DNA of 46,616 nucleotides from Deltaproteobacteria bacterium (lineage in GTDB: Bacteria > Desulfobacterota > Binatia > UBA9968), in NCBI GenBank assembly GCA_016874755.1, contig VGTH01000044.1, positions 1 to 46,616 on the forward strand, read 5' to 3'. A program made the position numbers and the translations under genes. The notes under the pieces were generated by a model that was given only the letters and a program-made list of their open reading frames with translations, was not told the origin of the DNA and ran no database searches. Positions 1 through 11,191 of the stretch are shown one piece after another. The stretch's first letter is position 1. Each line of letters opens with the position of its first letter.

Positions 1-17
1 CTGCGATTCGCAGAGCA

Positions 18-129
18 GGGCGACCGCCGGTCGCCCCTACGAGGCGGCGTCGAAGCGGATATCTGTTGCCTTCGCTCCGGAAGAGTTTCACTTCGATCGC
101 GCCGCAGCGATGAATAATCCGGGCTAGAG
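18..129. repeat. Dispersed 112-base intergenic repeat, copy 1
   Basis: This stretch matches 30309-30420 over the same length with no gaps, about three quarters identical by eye. It opens with a palindrome (GGGCGACC, CCGG, tcgcccct type) and has a highly conserved core, GTTGCCTTCGCTCCGGAAG, at 65-83. It ends in GGCTAGAG just before the first gene. It has no coding capacity. The equal length and conserved core suggest a mobile or once-mobile intergenic element rather than chance similarity. Confidence 0.8.
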
Positions 130-131
130 AG

Positions 132-485
132 TTGCGCCAAATCCAATCACTTCGTATATTCGGCGTTATGAACCTCAAAGACGGCGCAACTTTAGTCGCG
201 AACCTAACCACCACTGGCAGAAAAACCGGCCAGCCGCGCACGGTGGAGCTGCGCTTTCTCTACTACCAGGGAAACTTCTATGCGACCTCGACGCGAGTGG
301 CGGGCAAACACTGGTGCCAGAACATGCTCAAAACTCCGGCCGTGGAAATCAGCGCCAAGGGCGAGAAAATTGCCTGCACGGCGCGCCAAGTTGCCGATGA
401 TAACTTTCGCAAACAAATTCTAACGCTGCGCGACAATCCACCGCAGTTGGAGCGCGCTGTGTTCGAAATCAAACCAAATTGCTAA
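132..485 (+). CDS. Deazaflavin-dependent nitroreductase-like (Ddn/split-barrel) protein
   Basis: A 117-residue protein of the F420-dependent Ddn-like split beta-barrel family. The family signature is visible near the N-terminus (TTTGRKTGQPRTVELRF, residues 26-42), followed by the W-x-x-N-M-L pattern and the PAVEI strand typical of these small proteins. Members use F420 or flavin to reduce activated double bonds or nitro groups, but the substrate cannot be read from sequence. The start is uncertain: the open frame begins with TTG at 132, right at the edge of the 112-base repeat, and an ATG at 168 (residue 13) is equally possible. Neither has a strong ribosome binding site. It stands alone with no co-directional neighbour, so its role is open. 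Confidence 0.65.
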   Translation: MRQIQSLRIFGVMNLKDGATLVANLTTTGRKTGQPRTVELRFLYYQGNFYATSTRVAGKHWCQNMLKTPAVEISAKGEKIACTARQVADDNFRKQILTLRDNPPQLERAVFEIKPNC

Positions 486-497
486 CCGTGCAAAGGA

Positions 498-523
498 GTT
501 GGGTTACGCTCCGCTAACCCAAC
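498..523. repeat. Short perfect inverted repeat (REP-like)
   Basis: A perfect 9-base stem, GTTGGGTTA and TAACCCAAC, around an 8-base loop, immediately 3' of the first gene. Palindromes with this GTTGGGTTA core are common dispersed elements in bacterial genomes. It may double as a terminator stem, but no T-run follows. Confidence 0.7.
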
Positions 524-539
524 CTACAATTCGAACTCG

Positions 540-588
540 CGCCTCACGCCTTGCTGTTTCCGCTTTTCGTTTTCCGCGTTTCCGCTTT
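540..588. repeat. Heptamer-period intergenic repeat H1
   Basis: Seven consecutive 7-base units, each starting with C: CGCCTCA, CGCCTTG, CTGTTTC, CGCTTTT, CGTTTTC, CGCGTTT, CCGCTTT. The phase is exact while the letters drift. It lies between the convergent ends of the genes ending at 485 (plus) and 599 (minus). No obvious inverted partner arm. Confidence 0.6.
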
Positions 589-598
589 CATAATTTTC

Positions 599-1492
599 TT
601 ACCCCTGGCTCAACACAAACACACCGAGCACAATCAAGCTCGCCGCGACGCCGTCGCGCAGCGTCACCACTTCCACGCCGCGCAGGGTGAAATGCGCTAG
701 CGCAAAGGTCACCAGCGGCGAGATGCGCCAGATCGGCGAGAGCAGCGCCGCCGGGCCGTAGACCAGCGCGTAAAAGGTGCAGAGCGAGCCCAATCCTTCG
801 GTGATGCCCGACAGCGTCGACAGCGCCAGCGCCTTGGCCGGCACGCGTTGAAACTTGATCTGCAGACCGATGACCCGGGCAAACAAGAACATGAACAGCA
901 GCGCCGATACTTGAGTGATCATCGTGCCGAGGATTGGCAGGTTAGCGGAGTTGATGCCGATCTTTTTGAAAATCGGGTTCACACCAAAGCAAAGCGCGGA
1001 AACAATCGGAAAGAGAAAATACTGAAACTTGTCGACCCCGCGCCGGCCACTGTCTTTTGACTGCGTCAGCACCGCGATGCCAAAGACGATCAACGTCACG
1101 CCAGCTGCGATGTACCAGCTCATCTGCTCGCCGATGATCAACACGGCAAGCACGGCGGTCAACAGCGGCGAGCTATTCTTGATCGAGGTCGCTTTCGACG
1201 CGCCGATCTTATCGATGCCTTTGTAATAGAAAACTTTGCCGAAGCTCGCGCCCACCGCGCCGGCGAGAAAAAACGCCCAGAAGGCGCGGCTGCCGAAGTC
1301 GATTTGAAAAATCTCGCCGGACTGCACGGCGAGGCCGACGAGCATGATCACCGAAACATGCTGCTCGACCAGTGTCGCCGTGCTGACATCGGTGTACTTG
1401 AGAGAGCGCTTGAGCAAGAGCGGGCTGATGCCCCAGAGAATGCCCGCCGCCAGCGCGTAGGCGATACCGACTTGGAGTTCCGAGCTGAACAC
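599..1492 (-). CDS. EamA/DMT-family transporter
   Basis: A 297-residue polytopic membrane protein with about ten hydrophobic segments arranged as two five-helix repeats, the EamA (drug/metabolite transporter) architecture. The first repeat carries the typical AGILWGISPLLLKR opening and a GxxxKxxxYxG stretch near residue 84 (GKVFYYKGI). The second repeat begins near residue 157 after a short charged linker (SKDSGRRGVDK). Substrate unknown; relatives export amino acids, nucleosides or other metabolites. The gene starts at GTG 1492 and follows the small lipoprotein gene with a gap of 8 bases, so the two are probably co-transcribed. Confidence 0.85.
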   Translation of the reverse strand: MFSSELQVGIAYALAAGILWGISPLLLKRSLKYTDVSTATLVEQHVSVIMLVGLAVQSGEIFQIDFGSRAFWAFFLAGAVGASFGKVFYYKGIDKIGASKATSIKNSSPLLTAVLAVLIIGEQMSWYIAAGVTLIVFGIAVLTQSKDSGRRGVDKFQYFLFPIVSALCFGVNPIFKKIGINSANLPILGTMITQVSALLFMFLFARVIGLQIKFQRVPAKALALSTLSGITEGLGSLCTFYALVYGPAALLSPIWRISPLVTFALAHFTLRGVEVVTLRDGVAASLIVLGVFVLSQG

Positions 1493-1500
1493 GGTTGAGA

Positions 1501-1704
1501 CTATTTCTTAGTCTCCTCCTTCTGCTCGGTCATTTTCTTTTCCATACTCTCGACGTTTTTCTGCATGCCTTCCATCATCGCTTTTTCCTTTTGCATGCCC
1601 TCTTGGATGACTTTCTGCACGTCGACGGCGTCCTTCTTTTCACCGCAGGCCGCAAGCGCGGTCAGCGTGGCAGCCACCGCAACTAAACGAATGAATTTAA
1701 CCAT
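1501..1704 (-). CDS. Small predicted lipoprotein
   Basis: A 67-residue protein. The N-terminus is a type II signal peptide (MVKFIRLVAV...LTALAAC) with a lipobox L-A-A-C at residues 15-18 or so. The mature part is a short, highly charged, Met/Lys/Glu-rich segment with repeated GMQK units that should form an amphipathic helix or coiled coil. The start at 1704 is chosen because a strong AGGAGG ribosome binding site precedes it; the longer open frame upstream to 1803 has no such signal. It sits 5' of the EamA transporter on the same strand. Function not recognised. Confidence 0.75.
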   Translation of the reverse strand: MVKFIRLVAVAATLTALAACGEKKDAVDVQKVIQEGMQKEKAMMEGMQKNVESMEKKMTEQKEETKK

Positions 1705-1797
1705 GTTTCCTCCTAGAATTTTCGCACTCATCCAGTTAGCAGCAATGCGCGGCGTGAAGCAACTGGCATTTGCCCCTGGCTTTGTTATCCTCCAGGT

Positions 1798-2622
1798 GTG
1801 CAATCGATCATTCTCGTCCTAACCCTCATGCCGGCGCTCTTGGCGCTGATGACCGGTGCCGGTCACGCGCAGAAGGCCGCCGCAAAAATTGGCGCAACGC
1901 TTAGCATCTCGGATCACGGCAACTGGCGCGTAGTGCACAAAGGCATCGAGTATCGCAAGATCACGCTGCAGCGCAGCGACCCCAACTCCACGGTGGAGTT
2001 GAAAGTCCTGCGCTTTGACCCGAAGGAAACTTCCGCGCAAGTGCTTGACGCCGGCAGATTTCAACTCAAAGGCGCCGAGGCCAAAACCTTCGCCGCAAAG
2101 AGCGGTGCCGTGGCGACTATCAATGCCAACTACTTTGACGAGAAAGGGCGGCCGCTCGCTTATCTGAAAACCGCCGCTCGGGAAGTCAACCGATTGGTTT
2201 CCAAGCACGCGCTCTACACCGGCGTGTTCGCCGTGCGCGACGGCGCGCCCGCGGTCATGCACCGCGATGAGTTTCAAGCGGCACAGGCCAGCGAGGCGCT
2301 GCAATCGGGACCGTTGTTGTTGCTGCGCGGCGCGCCAGTGGAAACCATGCCAGGCCTGGGCCGATACGCGCGGCGCGCCGTGGTGGGCGTCGATAAGAGC
2401 GGCCGCGTGCTCATTGCCGCAACCGACGGTGCGCTAGGCGGTGTGAGCTTTACTGAGCTGCAAGAATTATTTTCCAATTCGCGCTGGCAATTGGAGACTC
2501 CCGATCTCCTCAACCTCGACGGCGGCAGCTCGGCGCAGCTCTATGTCAAAACGGGAAAGTTCGAAGAGTCGGCGCCAGGGTTGTCTGAAGTTCCGGTGGC
2601 GATCGGGTTTTTTGCGAGGTGA
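1798..2622 (+). CDS. Secreted phosphodiester glycosidase (NAGPA-domain) family protein
   Basis: A 274-residue protein beginning with a signal peptide that ends near GAGHA-Q (residue 25). The rest matches the phosphodiester glycosidase/NAGPA fold: ATINANYFDEKGRPLAYL (about 103-120), a QSGPLLLL segment near 170, a VVGVDKSGRVLIAATDG strand pair near 198, and the C-terminal NLDGGSSAQLYV motif (about 238-250), which is the family hallmark. Related proteins cleave sugar phosphodiesters or are associated with exopolysaccharide or sporulation; the actual substrate is unknown. The start is GTG 1798, with an in-frame ATG at 1828 as alternative. It is divergent from the lipoprotein gene and convergent with nuoN. 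Confidence 0.75.
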   Translation: MQSIILVLTLMPALLALMTGAGHAQKAAAKIGATLSISDHGNWRVVHKGIEYRKITLQRSDPNSTVELKVLRFDPKETSAQVLDAGRFQLKGAEAKTFAAKSGAVATINANYFDEKGRPLAYLKTAAREVNRLVSKHALYTGVFAVRDGAPAVMHRDEFQAAQASEALQSGPLLLLRGAPVETMPGLGRYARRAVVGVDKSGRVLIAATDGALGGVSFTELQELFSNSRWQLETPDLLNLDGGSSAQLYVKTGKFEESAPGLSEVPVAIGFFAR

Positions 2623-2640
2623 AAAACGCGGCGCGAAGAG

Positions 2641-2683
2641 GGCAGATTCTTCGTCACTGCGCTCCTCAGAATGACGCCTGCTA
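2641..2683. repeat. Dispersed imperfect palindrome, type B (partial)
   Basis: The stretch contains CAGATTCTTCGTCACTGCGC and CTCAGAATGAC. It matches one half of the longer elements at 24078-24156 and 33054-33127, which read GTCATTCTG...GAAGAATCTG...CTTCGCT...CAG.ATGAC. It lies between the convergent ends of the glycosidase-like gene and nuoN and may act as a bidirectional transcription barrier. Confidence 0.6.
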
Positions 2684-2686
2684 GCG

Positions 2687-4115
2687 TTATTCCAAAGACG
2701 AGAACGCCAGCCGGCTCCATTCAAGCGTCGTCGACGGGAGCACGCCAAGCAAGAGCGTGCCGGCGAGCGCCAGCGCGACCGCGACGTAGAGATAGGGCGA
2801 TTGGCGAAAGCTCTTGGCCTCGGCGCCGCCCTCTTCCATGTACATGGCGACGATCACGCGCAGATAGTAAATCACCGAGAGCAGGCTGTTCAACACACCG
2901 ATGATGGCGAGGTTCAGGTGACCTGCCATCACGGCACCGCGAAAAACGTAGAACTTACCGACGAAGCCGGCCAGCGGCGGGAAGCCGGCCAGCGATAGCA
3001 TGAAGATTCCCATGGCGGCGGCGAGAAACGGCCGGCGAAACCCGAGGCCGGCAAAGTCGCTGAAGTTTTCGTGGGGGTCGTTGGTTTCATGCAGGCTGGC
3101 GAGAACCGCGAATGCGCCGGCGGTCATTAGCATGTAGGCCGCCGAGTAAAACACCAGCGGCAAGCCGCCCCATTCTTCACCGACGACCAGGGGTATCAAT
3201 AGATAGCCGGCGTGGGCAATGCTCGAATAGGCGAGCATGCGTTTGACGCTTTTCTGGGCGATCGCCAGCAGATTGCCAAAGGTCATGGTGCCGATGGTGA
3301 TGACCCAGAGCGGGAAGACCCAATCGCCGTCCAGGGGCGCCAATTTGTGCATCAGAATGCGCGCCCAGGCGGCAAACGCCGCGGTTTTGACCGCCACCGA
3401 CATGAAGCCGGTCACCGGTGTCGGCGCCCCCTCGTAAACGTCGGGCACCCAAAAATGAAACGGCACCGCACCGACTTTGAAGGCGAAGCCGACCAGCAAT
3501 AATAGCGCGCCGCCGATCAGATAGAGCGGCCAGTCGCCCGACGGCTCGATCAGGTAGGCGGAAATCGAGTTCAGATTGGTCGAGCCGGTGGCGCCGTAGA
3601 TCAAGGCGATGCCGTAGAGCAGAAACCCAGTGGCAAAGGCGCCCATCAAGAAATATTTCATCGCCGCTTCGCTCGACCGGCTGTTGCTGCGCCACATCCC
3701 GGTCAGGACATAAACCGCCACGGACATGGTTTCGAGACCCAGGAAAAACACGATCAAGTCGTTGGCGGCCGCCATCAGCACCATGCCGCAGGTGGCAAAC
3801 AAGATGAGCGCATAGTACTCGCCTTCATAAATTCGCGTCTGGCGCACGTAGTGGACCGACGAAAGAATCGTCAGCGCCGCCGCGGCGATAAAGATCTGGG
3901 TAAAGAACAGCGCAAAATTATCGAGCAGGATGGTGTCGCCGAAGGCCCCCTCGCGGCTGCCCCAGAGGAGCACAGCCTCGGCCGAGCACAGCCCCAGGCC
4001 GAGCAAGCTAATCCAGGCGAGCAGATTTTTTTCCCGGTCGCGCAGCAAAAGGTCGAGCAGCAACACGACGATCGCTGTCAGCGCGATGTGAGCCGCGGGC
4101 AGAATCGGGATGAGG

Positions 4116-4129
<14 letters not shown>
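2687..4129 (-). CDS. nuoN: NADH-quinone oxidoreductase subunit N
   Basis: A 480-residue antiporter-like membrane subunit of complex I with about 14 hydrophobic segments, close to the usual length. It carries the conserved glutamate of the TM5 motif (GLETMSVAVYVLTGMW, about 131-146), the lysine following it (KYFLMGAFATGFLLYG) and the discontinuous-helix lysine region near KVGAVPFHFWVPDVYEG (about 217-233). The ALAGFPPLAGFVGKFYVF stretch is typical of NuoN. It starts at GTG 4129 and overlaps the end of nuoM by 14 bases, so translation is coupled. It is the last gene of the operon. It is expected to form one of the proton channels of the membrane arm. Confidence 0.97.
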
Positions 4130-5660
<1,531 letters not shown>

Positions 5661-5665
5661 GGTTC

Positions 5666-7600
5666 CTATTGCTGCCTCAAGAAGTACGCCAGCAGCGCCA
5701 GTGTGGCGATCAAAAATGCCGCGAGATAGTGCTGCACGTTGCCGGTCTGCACGCCGCGCCAGACTGAGCTCAGGCCACGCGCGCTGGCACCGACGCCGTT
5801 GACGATGCCGTCGATGATCCAGGGATCGAAGAAGCGCGCAAAAAAGCTCGAGATCGCGGTGAACGGCTGGACGATGAAAAAGTCATAGAGCTCGTCGATG
5901 TAATACTTGTTGAAGGACAAACGATAAGGCGCGCCACCGGCCAGCGCCGCCAAAGAATCCGGCGCCGTGCTGCTCTTATAATAGAAGCGATAGGCGAGCA
6001 GAACGCCGACTGCGATGATCGCCAGGGTCAGACACATCAAACCAAGCTCCAACTGCACCGAGTGATGCGCCCCCTCATGCGCGCCGAAAATCGGTGCCAG
6101 CCATTTGTCCCAGCGGCTGCCCCAGAGATATTCCGGGGCACCAAGCCAACCGGTAAAGATCGAACCGATGGCGAGAATAATCAGCGGCTCGGTCATCACT
6201 TCAGGCGATTCATGCAGGTGCGCTTTGGTTTTCGCGTCAGCCCGGCAGGTGCCGTGAAAGACCATGAACAGTTGCCGAAACATATAAAACGCCGTGAGCC
6301 CGGCAGTCAGCCAACCGACGACCCAAAGCCAGCCCGAGCCATGGGCACTGCTATAGGCTTGCCAAAGGATCAAGTCTTTGGAGAAAAAGCCGGCCGTAAA
6401 CGGCGCGCCGGCAATCGCTAACGTCGCGACCACATAGGTCCAATAGGTCCGCGGCATGTGTTCTTTCAAACCGCCCATCTTGCGCATGTCCTGCTCGCCG
6501 CCCATGGCGTGAATCACGCTACCGGAACCGAGGAACAGACAGGCTTTGAAAAACGCGTGCGTGAACAGATGAAATACCGCGGCGCTGAAGGCGCCGACGC
6601 CGACGGCGAGAAACATGTAGCCCAACTGGCTGACTGTGGAATAGGCGAGCACCCGCTTGATGTCGGTCTGGGTCAAGGCAATGGTCGCCGCGAAAATCGC
6701 CGTAGCGGCACCGACCCAGGCGATCAAGTGCAGCGTTCCAGGAGCCAACTCGAACAAGAAGTGCAGCCGCGCGGTCATGTAGACGCCGGCGGTTACCATG
6801 GTCGCCGCATGAATCAAGGCGCTCACCGGCGTCGGCCCGGCCATGGCGTCGGGCAGCCAGACAAATAGTGGAATCTGCGCCGACTTGCCGGTGGCGCCGA
6901 CGAAAAGCAAAAGGGTGATGGCGCCAATGGCGATCGGGCTCAAGAGTTTTACGTGCTTTTCCAATTCGACGAAATCCAGCGTCCAAACTCCCTGGCGCGC
7001 CAGCTCGGCCACCAGCAGAAAAATCCCCAGGACAAAACCGAAATCGCCGATGCGGTTGACGATGAACGCCTTGTTGCCGGCGATGGCGTTGTTCTGATCG
7101 CGATACCAAAAACCGATGAGCAGATAGGAGCACAAGCCGACCCCCTCCCAACCGACAAACAGCAGGAGCAAATTATCGCCCATCACCAACAGCAGCATGA
7201 AAAACAGAAACAGATTCAGGTACACGAAAAAGCGCACCATGTCGGTGTCGTGTTCCATGTAGCCCAACGAATAGAGATGAATGAGAAACCCGATGCCGGT
7301 TACCACCAGCAGCATGACCGCGGTCAGAGCATCGGCCTGGAGGGCGAAGTTGACTTTGAAGCTGCCCGACTCGATCCAGGTATAAACCAGGTCGCGGAAT
7401 ATGCCGTTGTTGGGCAGCAGGTAAAAAACCCAGAGCGCAATCGCAAACGACGCCGCCACCGCGGACGATGCCAGCAAGCCCGCCGCGGTCTTGCCCATGC
7501 GCCCGCCAAAGAAAAGATTGATCGCGCTGCCCGCCAAAGGCAGCAGCGGAATCCAGCGCAACAGATCGCAGGGCAGAGTGAGTTGCGTCAGCGCTACCAT
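5666..7600 (-). CDS. nuoL: NADH-quinone oxidoreductase subunit L
   Basis: A 644-residue antiporter-like subunit at the distal tip of the complex I membrane arm. It has the [18 protein letters not shown] motif (glutamate on TM5, about 148-165), [20 protein letters not shown] (about 238-257), and the [18 protein letters not shown] stretch (about 352-369). The long C-terminal tail after residue 500 includes the amphipathic lateral helix and a final transmembrane segment, as expected for NuoL. The start ATG overlaps the nuoK stop by 7 bases (ATGGTAG), which indicates translational coupling. Confidence 0.97.
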   Translation of the reverse strand: MVALTQLTLPCDLLRWIPLLPLAGSAINLFFGGRMGKTAAGLLASSAVAASFAIALWVFYLLPNNGIFRDLVYTWIESGSFKVNFALQADALTAVMLLVVTGIGFLIHLYSLGYMEHDTDMVRFFVYLNLFLFFMLLLVMGDNLLLLFVGWEGVGLCSYLLIGFWYRDQNNAIAGNKAFIVNRIGDFGFVLGIFLLVAELARQGVWTLDFVELEKHVKLLSPIAIGAITLLLFVGATGKSAQIPLFVWLPDAMAGPTPVSALIHAATMVTAGVYMTARLHFLFELAPGTLHLIAWVGAATAIFAATIALTQTDIKRVLAYSTVSQLGYMFLAVGVGAFSAAVFHLFTHAFFKACLFLGSGSVIHAMGGEQDMRKMGGLKEHMPRTYWTYVVATLAIAGAPFTAGFFSKDLILWQAYSSAHGSGWLWVVGWLTAGLTAFYMFRQLFMVFHGTCRADAKTKAHLHESPEVMTEPLIILAIGSIFTGWLGAPEYLWGSRWDKWLAPIFGAHEGAHHSVQLELGLMCLTLAIIAVGVLLAYRFYYKSSTAPDSLAALAGGAPYRLSFNKYYIDELYDFFIVQPFTAISSFFARFFDPWIIDGIVNGVGASARGLSSVWRGVQTGNVQHYLAAFLIATLALLAYFLRQQ

Positions 7601-7902
7601 TTGAGCAGTTGCATCTCCTGCGGATCGAGGGATTGCCGGTGGCGAAAAACCGAAATGATAATGGCGAGCCCGATCACCGCCTCAGCCGCCGCCACCGCCA
7701 TGACGAAAAAGACCGTCACTTGCCCGGCCATAGCGCCCAGGTAGCGCGAAAACGCAATGAAGGTGAGATTTACTGCGTTGAGCATCAATTCGATCGACAT
7801 CAAGACGACGATCAGATTGCGCCGCACCAGCACGCCGATCACGCCGATGGAAAAAATCACCGCGCTCAGAATCAAATAATAATTGAGCGGCACCAGCGCC
7901 AT
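7594..7902 (-). CDS. nuoK: NADH-quinone oxidoreductase subunit K
   Basis: A 102-residue protein with three transmembrane segments, the normal size for NuoK. The two membrane glutamates essential for proton transfer in the family are present at residues 38 ([10 protein letters not shown]) and 74 ([10 protein letters not shown]). The frame is open further upstream, but the start at ATG 7902 is chosen because it gives the correct length and lies one base after the nuoJ stop. It overlaps nuoL by 7 bases. Confidence 0.96.
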   Translation of the reverse strand: MALVPLNYYLILSAVIFSIGVIGVLVRRNLIVVLMSIELMLNAVNLTFIAFSRYLGAMAGQVTVFFVMAVAAAEAVIGLAIIISVFRHRQSLDPQEMQLLKW

Positions 7903-7903
7903 C

Positions 7904-8398
7904 TTAATGTTCCCTCTTCGCCAGCACGACCGCGCCGACGATCGCCACCAACAAGAGCACCGAGGCGATCTCGAACGGCAAGACAAATTCCGTGAAAAGA
8001 CTCTTCGCCAAAGTCTCGGGGCTGCCAAAAATCTCCGTCGCCACCAGCGGGTCGGCGGGCGTTTCACTGTGATTCATCACCGCCATCAAGAGACCCGCCA
8101 ACAACGACGCCAACACCGTGCCGAACCCCCAGCCAAGCGCGCGCGGCCGCTCCAGCGCCGTCGGGTTCAAAAACATAATGACGAACAGAAACAAAACCAT
8201 GATCGCACCGGCATAAACCAACACCTGCAGCACGCCGACCATCGGCGCATGCAAGGTGAAAAATAGAATCGCGATCAAAAACAGCGCGGCGACCAGGGCG
8301 ATGGCGTTGTGCACCACGTTGCGCTTGAACACCACCACCAGCGACGCCAGCACCAGCAGCGCGGCGATGAAATAGAAAAAGAGGATCGGCAATGTCAT
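7904..8398 (-). CDS. nuoJ: NADH-quinone oxidoreductase subunit J
   Basis: A 164-residue membrane subunit with five predicted helices. The [20 protein letters not shown] segment (about 58-77) is the conserved TM3 of NuoJ that contains the pi-bulge implicated in coupling. The start ATG 8398 follows the nuoH stop by 5 bases; open frame upstream of that is nuoH read in another frame. In canonical operons nuoI sits between nuoH and nuoJ; here there is no room for it. The gene ends one base before nuoK. Confidence 0.96.
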   Translation of the reverse strand: MTLPILFFYFIAALLVLASLVVVFKRNVVHNAIALVAALFLIAILFFTLHAPMVGVLQVLVYAGAIMVLFLFVIMFLNPTALERPRALGWGFGTVLASLLAGLLMAVMNHSETPADPLVATEIFGSPETLAKSLFTEFVLPFEIASVLLLVAIVGAVVLAKREH

Positions 8399-8403
8399 GG
8401 CTG

Positions 8404-9534
8404 CTATTCCACCGCGATGATGATCAAAGCTGTAATCAACACGTTGAGGAGCGCCAGCGGCAGCAGCATCTTCCAACCCAAGCGCATCACTTGATCGTAG
8501 CGAAACCGCGGCACGCTCCAGCGCAAAAGAATTTGCAGCCAGCAAAAGAAGAGGACCTTAAGCGTAAAGGCGCCGACTTGCATGAGCACGATCAACCAGT
8601 GCGGCATCAGCAAAACCGAGCCCCAGGGAAAGTGGAAACCGTCGCTCAACAGGTAAGGCACCTGCCAGCCGCCGAAAAATAGCGTCGTCACCAAGCCCGC
8701 TGCAGTGACGATTTCAGCGAACTCGCCGGCAAAGAACATGAGAAACTTGCCGCCCGAATATTCGACATGATAGCCCGCGACAATTTCTGATTCCCCTTCG
8801 GGCAGATCGAAGGGCACGCGCTTGGTTTCAGCGACGGCGGCGGTAAAGAACAGCAAAAACGCCACGGGCTGCAAGAATACACCCCAGGCTGGCAGCCAGC
8901 CGATGGCGGCCCTCGCCCCACCCCAGGACTCGGGCAAGAACTCGCGCAGCAGCATGCCTTGGCCGCGGGCGATTTCCTGCAATTCGAGGGTCCCGTAAAC
9001 CATCAGAATGCCGACCACCGACAAGCCCATGGCCACTTCGTAGGAGATCATCTGCGCCGAACCGCGCACGCCGCCGAGCAGAGAAAATTTATTGTTCGAT
9101 GCCCAGGCGCCGATGACGATGCCGTAGACGCCCAAGGATGCCATGGCGAAAACATAGAGGATGCCAATGTTGATGTTGGCGACCTGCAAGTTGATCAAGC
9201 GATCGCCCCACTGCAGCACGTCGCCAAACGGAATCACCGCGAAAGTGACCAGCGCCGGAAACAGCGCCATGCAAGGCGCTAGTGTATGGAGAAACTTATC
9301 GCCGGCGGGCGGAATGAAATCTTCCTTGGTGAGAAACTTGAGCGGATCGGCAATCAGCGTATTGACCAGCCCCATGCCGGCAAAGCCGAAGATCGACGCG
9401 CGGTTGGCGCCGATGCGATCTTGGATCAAGGCGCTGCCTTTGCGCTCGACCCAGCCTAAAATGCCGGCCAGGTTGAGCACCATGAAAACAACCAAAAAGG
9501 CTTTGATGGCGATGATTGTGAAATCGACGATCAT
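8404..9534 (-). CDS. nuoH: NADH-quinone oxidoreductase subunit H
   Basis: A 376-residue membrane subunit, the one that forms the quinone chamber with NuoB and NuoD. Conserved signatures are WVERKGSALIQDRIGANRA (about 28-46) and the loop LPEGESEIVAGYHVEYSGG (about 244-262) that lines the quinone cavity. The length is slightly above the E. coli form. Its ATG overlaps the nuoG stop by 4 bases (ATGA). Its stop is followed by nuoJ after only 5 bases, so the usual nuoI gene is missing from this place. Confidence 0.97.
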   Translation of the reverse strand: MIVDFTIIAIKAFLVVFMVLNLAGILGWVERKGSALIQDRIGANRASIFGFAGMGLVNTLIADPLKFLTKEDFIPPAGDKFLHTLAPCMALFPALVTFAVIPFGDVLQWGDRLINLQVANINIGILYVFAMASLGVYGIVIGAWASNNKFSLLGGVRGSAQMISYEVAMGLSVVGILMVYGTLELQEIARGQGMLLREFLPESWGGARAAIGWLPAWGVFLQPVAFLLFFTAAVAETKRVPFDLPEGESEIVAGYHVEYSGGKFLMFFAGEFAEIVTAAGLVTTLFFGGWQVPYLLSDGFHFPWGSVLLMPHWLIVLMQVGAFTLKVLFFCWLQILLRWSVPRFRYDQVMRLGWKMLLPLALLNVLITALIIIAVE

Positions 9535-11114
9535 GACGCTGCCGCACCACCACTTTTGAGATCGACCCCCTGATCGCCGATCGCGGCGTAACTCAAGCCG
9601 CCATAGGCCGCGACTTCTTTAGCCAGTGCAGCGAACACCTGGGCCGGAGTCGCGTACGACAACTTCTCACCGGCGAGCTCAAGCAAACGCGAGAAGATTT
9701 CGCAATCCTGCAGCGCCCCTTCGGGCGGCAGCACGGCGGCGTTGAGCCGCTGCACGCGGCCGTTGCGATTGGTGTACGTGCCGTCCTTCTCGCCGAAGTG
9801 CGTTGCCGGCAAAACCACATGGGCCAACTTCGCGGTCTCCGTCAGGCGCGTGTCCTGGACCACCAGAAAGGAAAGTTTTTCCAAGGCTGCGCGCGCTGCT
9901 GCGGCGTCGGCGCTTGTGTAAATCGGGTCCTCGCCAACGATGAACGCATTGGTGAATTCACCGGCGGCGATGCGTTTCATCAGCATTTCATAACCGCCGT
10001 TAGCACCCACGCCCATGTCGCGCGCACCGCGCCAGTTGGGTGAGCGGTCCGGGCTCATGAGAATTTTTTGCGTCTCGGTCAACGCCCGCTCTTCATAGAA
10101 AACCGCCGTCACGGCGTTGACCTTGTCCATCAGCTTGGCGAATAGGAAAGCCTCTTCGTTGGTGCTGCGGCCCGAGAGAATCGCCGCCGTGGCGCGGTTC
10201 GAGCCACGGCCGGTCAGCACGGCGCGCAGCGCCTCGTCCCACGTGGCCGGCATGAGCCCGCCTTCGCCGCGAATCAGCGGCGTTGTCAACCGTTCGCCCT
10301 CGGTTAACCCCTGAAAGCAATAGCGCCCTTCGTCGCAGATCCAGTGTTGGTTCACCGCATCGTTGATGCGCGGTTTAAAGCGCGCGATCTCGTTTTGATA
10401 CGTTTCGACGCTGATATTGCAGCCAGTGCTGCAGCCCGGACAAACCGACGGCGTCTTCTGCAAGTACCAGACGCGCACCTTGAAACGAAAGTCGCGATCC
10501 GTCAGCGCGCCGACGGGGCAGATGTCGACGACATTCGCTGATAAAGGATTGTCGAGCACGGCGTCATCAAAGAGCGAGATTGTCGCATGGTCGCCGCGGT
10601 TGATCACCGCCAGTTCGTTGGTTTTGGTGATCTCCTGGCAGAAACGCACACAACGCGTGCACTTGATGCAGCGCTCGCCGTCGAAAATAACGTTGGGGCC
10701 GAAAATGGTTTTTTTGCGATCGTGGATTTTGCCGACGTCCTGACGGCTCTCCTGGAGGTTGTGCTCCATGTAGTAGTTTTGCAGCATGCACTCGCCCGCC
10801 TGATCGCAGATCGGACAATCCACCGGATGGTTGATCAGCAAGAATTCCATCACCGCTTTGCGCACCGCCAACACTTTAGGGCTCTGCGTCAAGACCGCCA
10901 TGCCCTCGGCCACCTGGGTGTTGCAGGCGATCTGCAGCTTGGGCATTTTTTCGATTTCGACCATGCACATGCGGCAGTTGCCGGCGATGGACAGCTTCGG
11001 GTGATAACAGTAATGCGGTATCGCCACACCGGCCTCGGCCGCCGCCGCAATGACGGTCTTGCCCTTCTCGGTGACGACCTCGGTGCCGTTGATTGTGATC
11101 TTTACGGGATCCAT
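9531..11114 (-). CDS. nuoG: NADH-quinone oxidoreductase subunit G (short form)
   Basis: A 527-residue peripheral-arm subunit. Iron-sulfur ligands are visible in order: the [2Fe-2S] N1b set C36, C47, C50, C64; the N5 set H96, C100, C103, C109; the N4 set C149, C152, C155, C199; and a C-x2-C-x3-C set at C225, C228, C232 with C260, which corresponds to the extra N7 cluster kept only in some bacteria. The C-terminal molybdopterin-oxidoreductase-like domain is much abbreviated: the whole protein is roughly 150-380 residues shorter than common NuoG proteins. It starts at ATG 11114, 100 bases after nuoF, in contrast to its 4-base overlap with nuoH. Confidence 0.95.
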   Translation of the reverse strand: MDPVKITINGTEVVTEKGKTVIAAAAEAGVAIPHYCYHPKLSIAGNCRMCMVEIEKMPKLQIACNTQVAEGMAVLTQSPKVLAVRKAVMEFLLINHPVDCPICDQAGECMLQNYYMEHNLQESRQDVGKIHDRKKTIFGPNVIFDGERCIKCTRCVRFCQEITKTNELAVINRGDHATISLFDDAVLDNPLSANVVDICPVGALTDRDFRFKVRVWYLQKTPSVCPGCSTGCNISVETYQNEIARFKPRINDAVNQHWICDEGRYCFQGLTEGERLTTPLIRGEGGLMPATWDEALRAVLTGRGSNRATAAILSGRSTNEEAFLFAKLMDKVNAVTAVFYEERALTETQKILMSPDRSPNWRGARDMGVGANGGYEMLMKRIAAGEFTNAFIVGEDPIYTSADAAAARAALEKLSFLVVQDTRLTETAKLAHVVLPATHFGEKDGTYTNRNGRVQRLNAAVLPPEGALQDCEIFSRLLELAGEKLSYATPAQVFAALAKEVAAYGGLSYAAIGDQGVDLKSGGAAAS

Positions 11115-11130
11115 CTATTTTCGCCGATAC

Positions 11131-11191
11131 TTGTAGGGGCAGGCCTTGTGCCTGCCCGCGGATCGGGCAACCACAAGGGTTGGCCCTACAA
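11131..11191. repeat. Cruciform-like REP element between nuoF and nuoG
   Basis: An outer stem TTGTAGGG (11131-11138) pairs with CCCTACAA (11184-11191). Inside are two further hairpins: GGGCAGGC with GCCTGCCC, and GGGCAACC with GGTTGGCCC (one bulge). It occupies most of the 100-base nuoF-nuoG gap within a single transcription unit, so it probably affects mRNA stability or is simply a mobile intergenic element. Confidence 0.7.

Noticed and set aside
6953-7744. 263-codon open frame on the plus strand
   Set aside because: It is antisense to nuoL and nuoK; a Gln/His/Arg-rich shadow.
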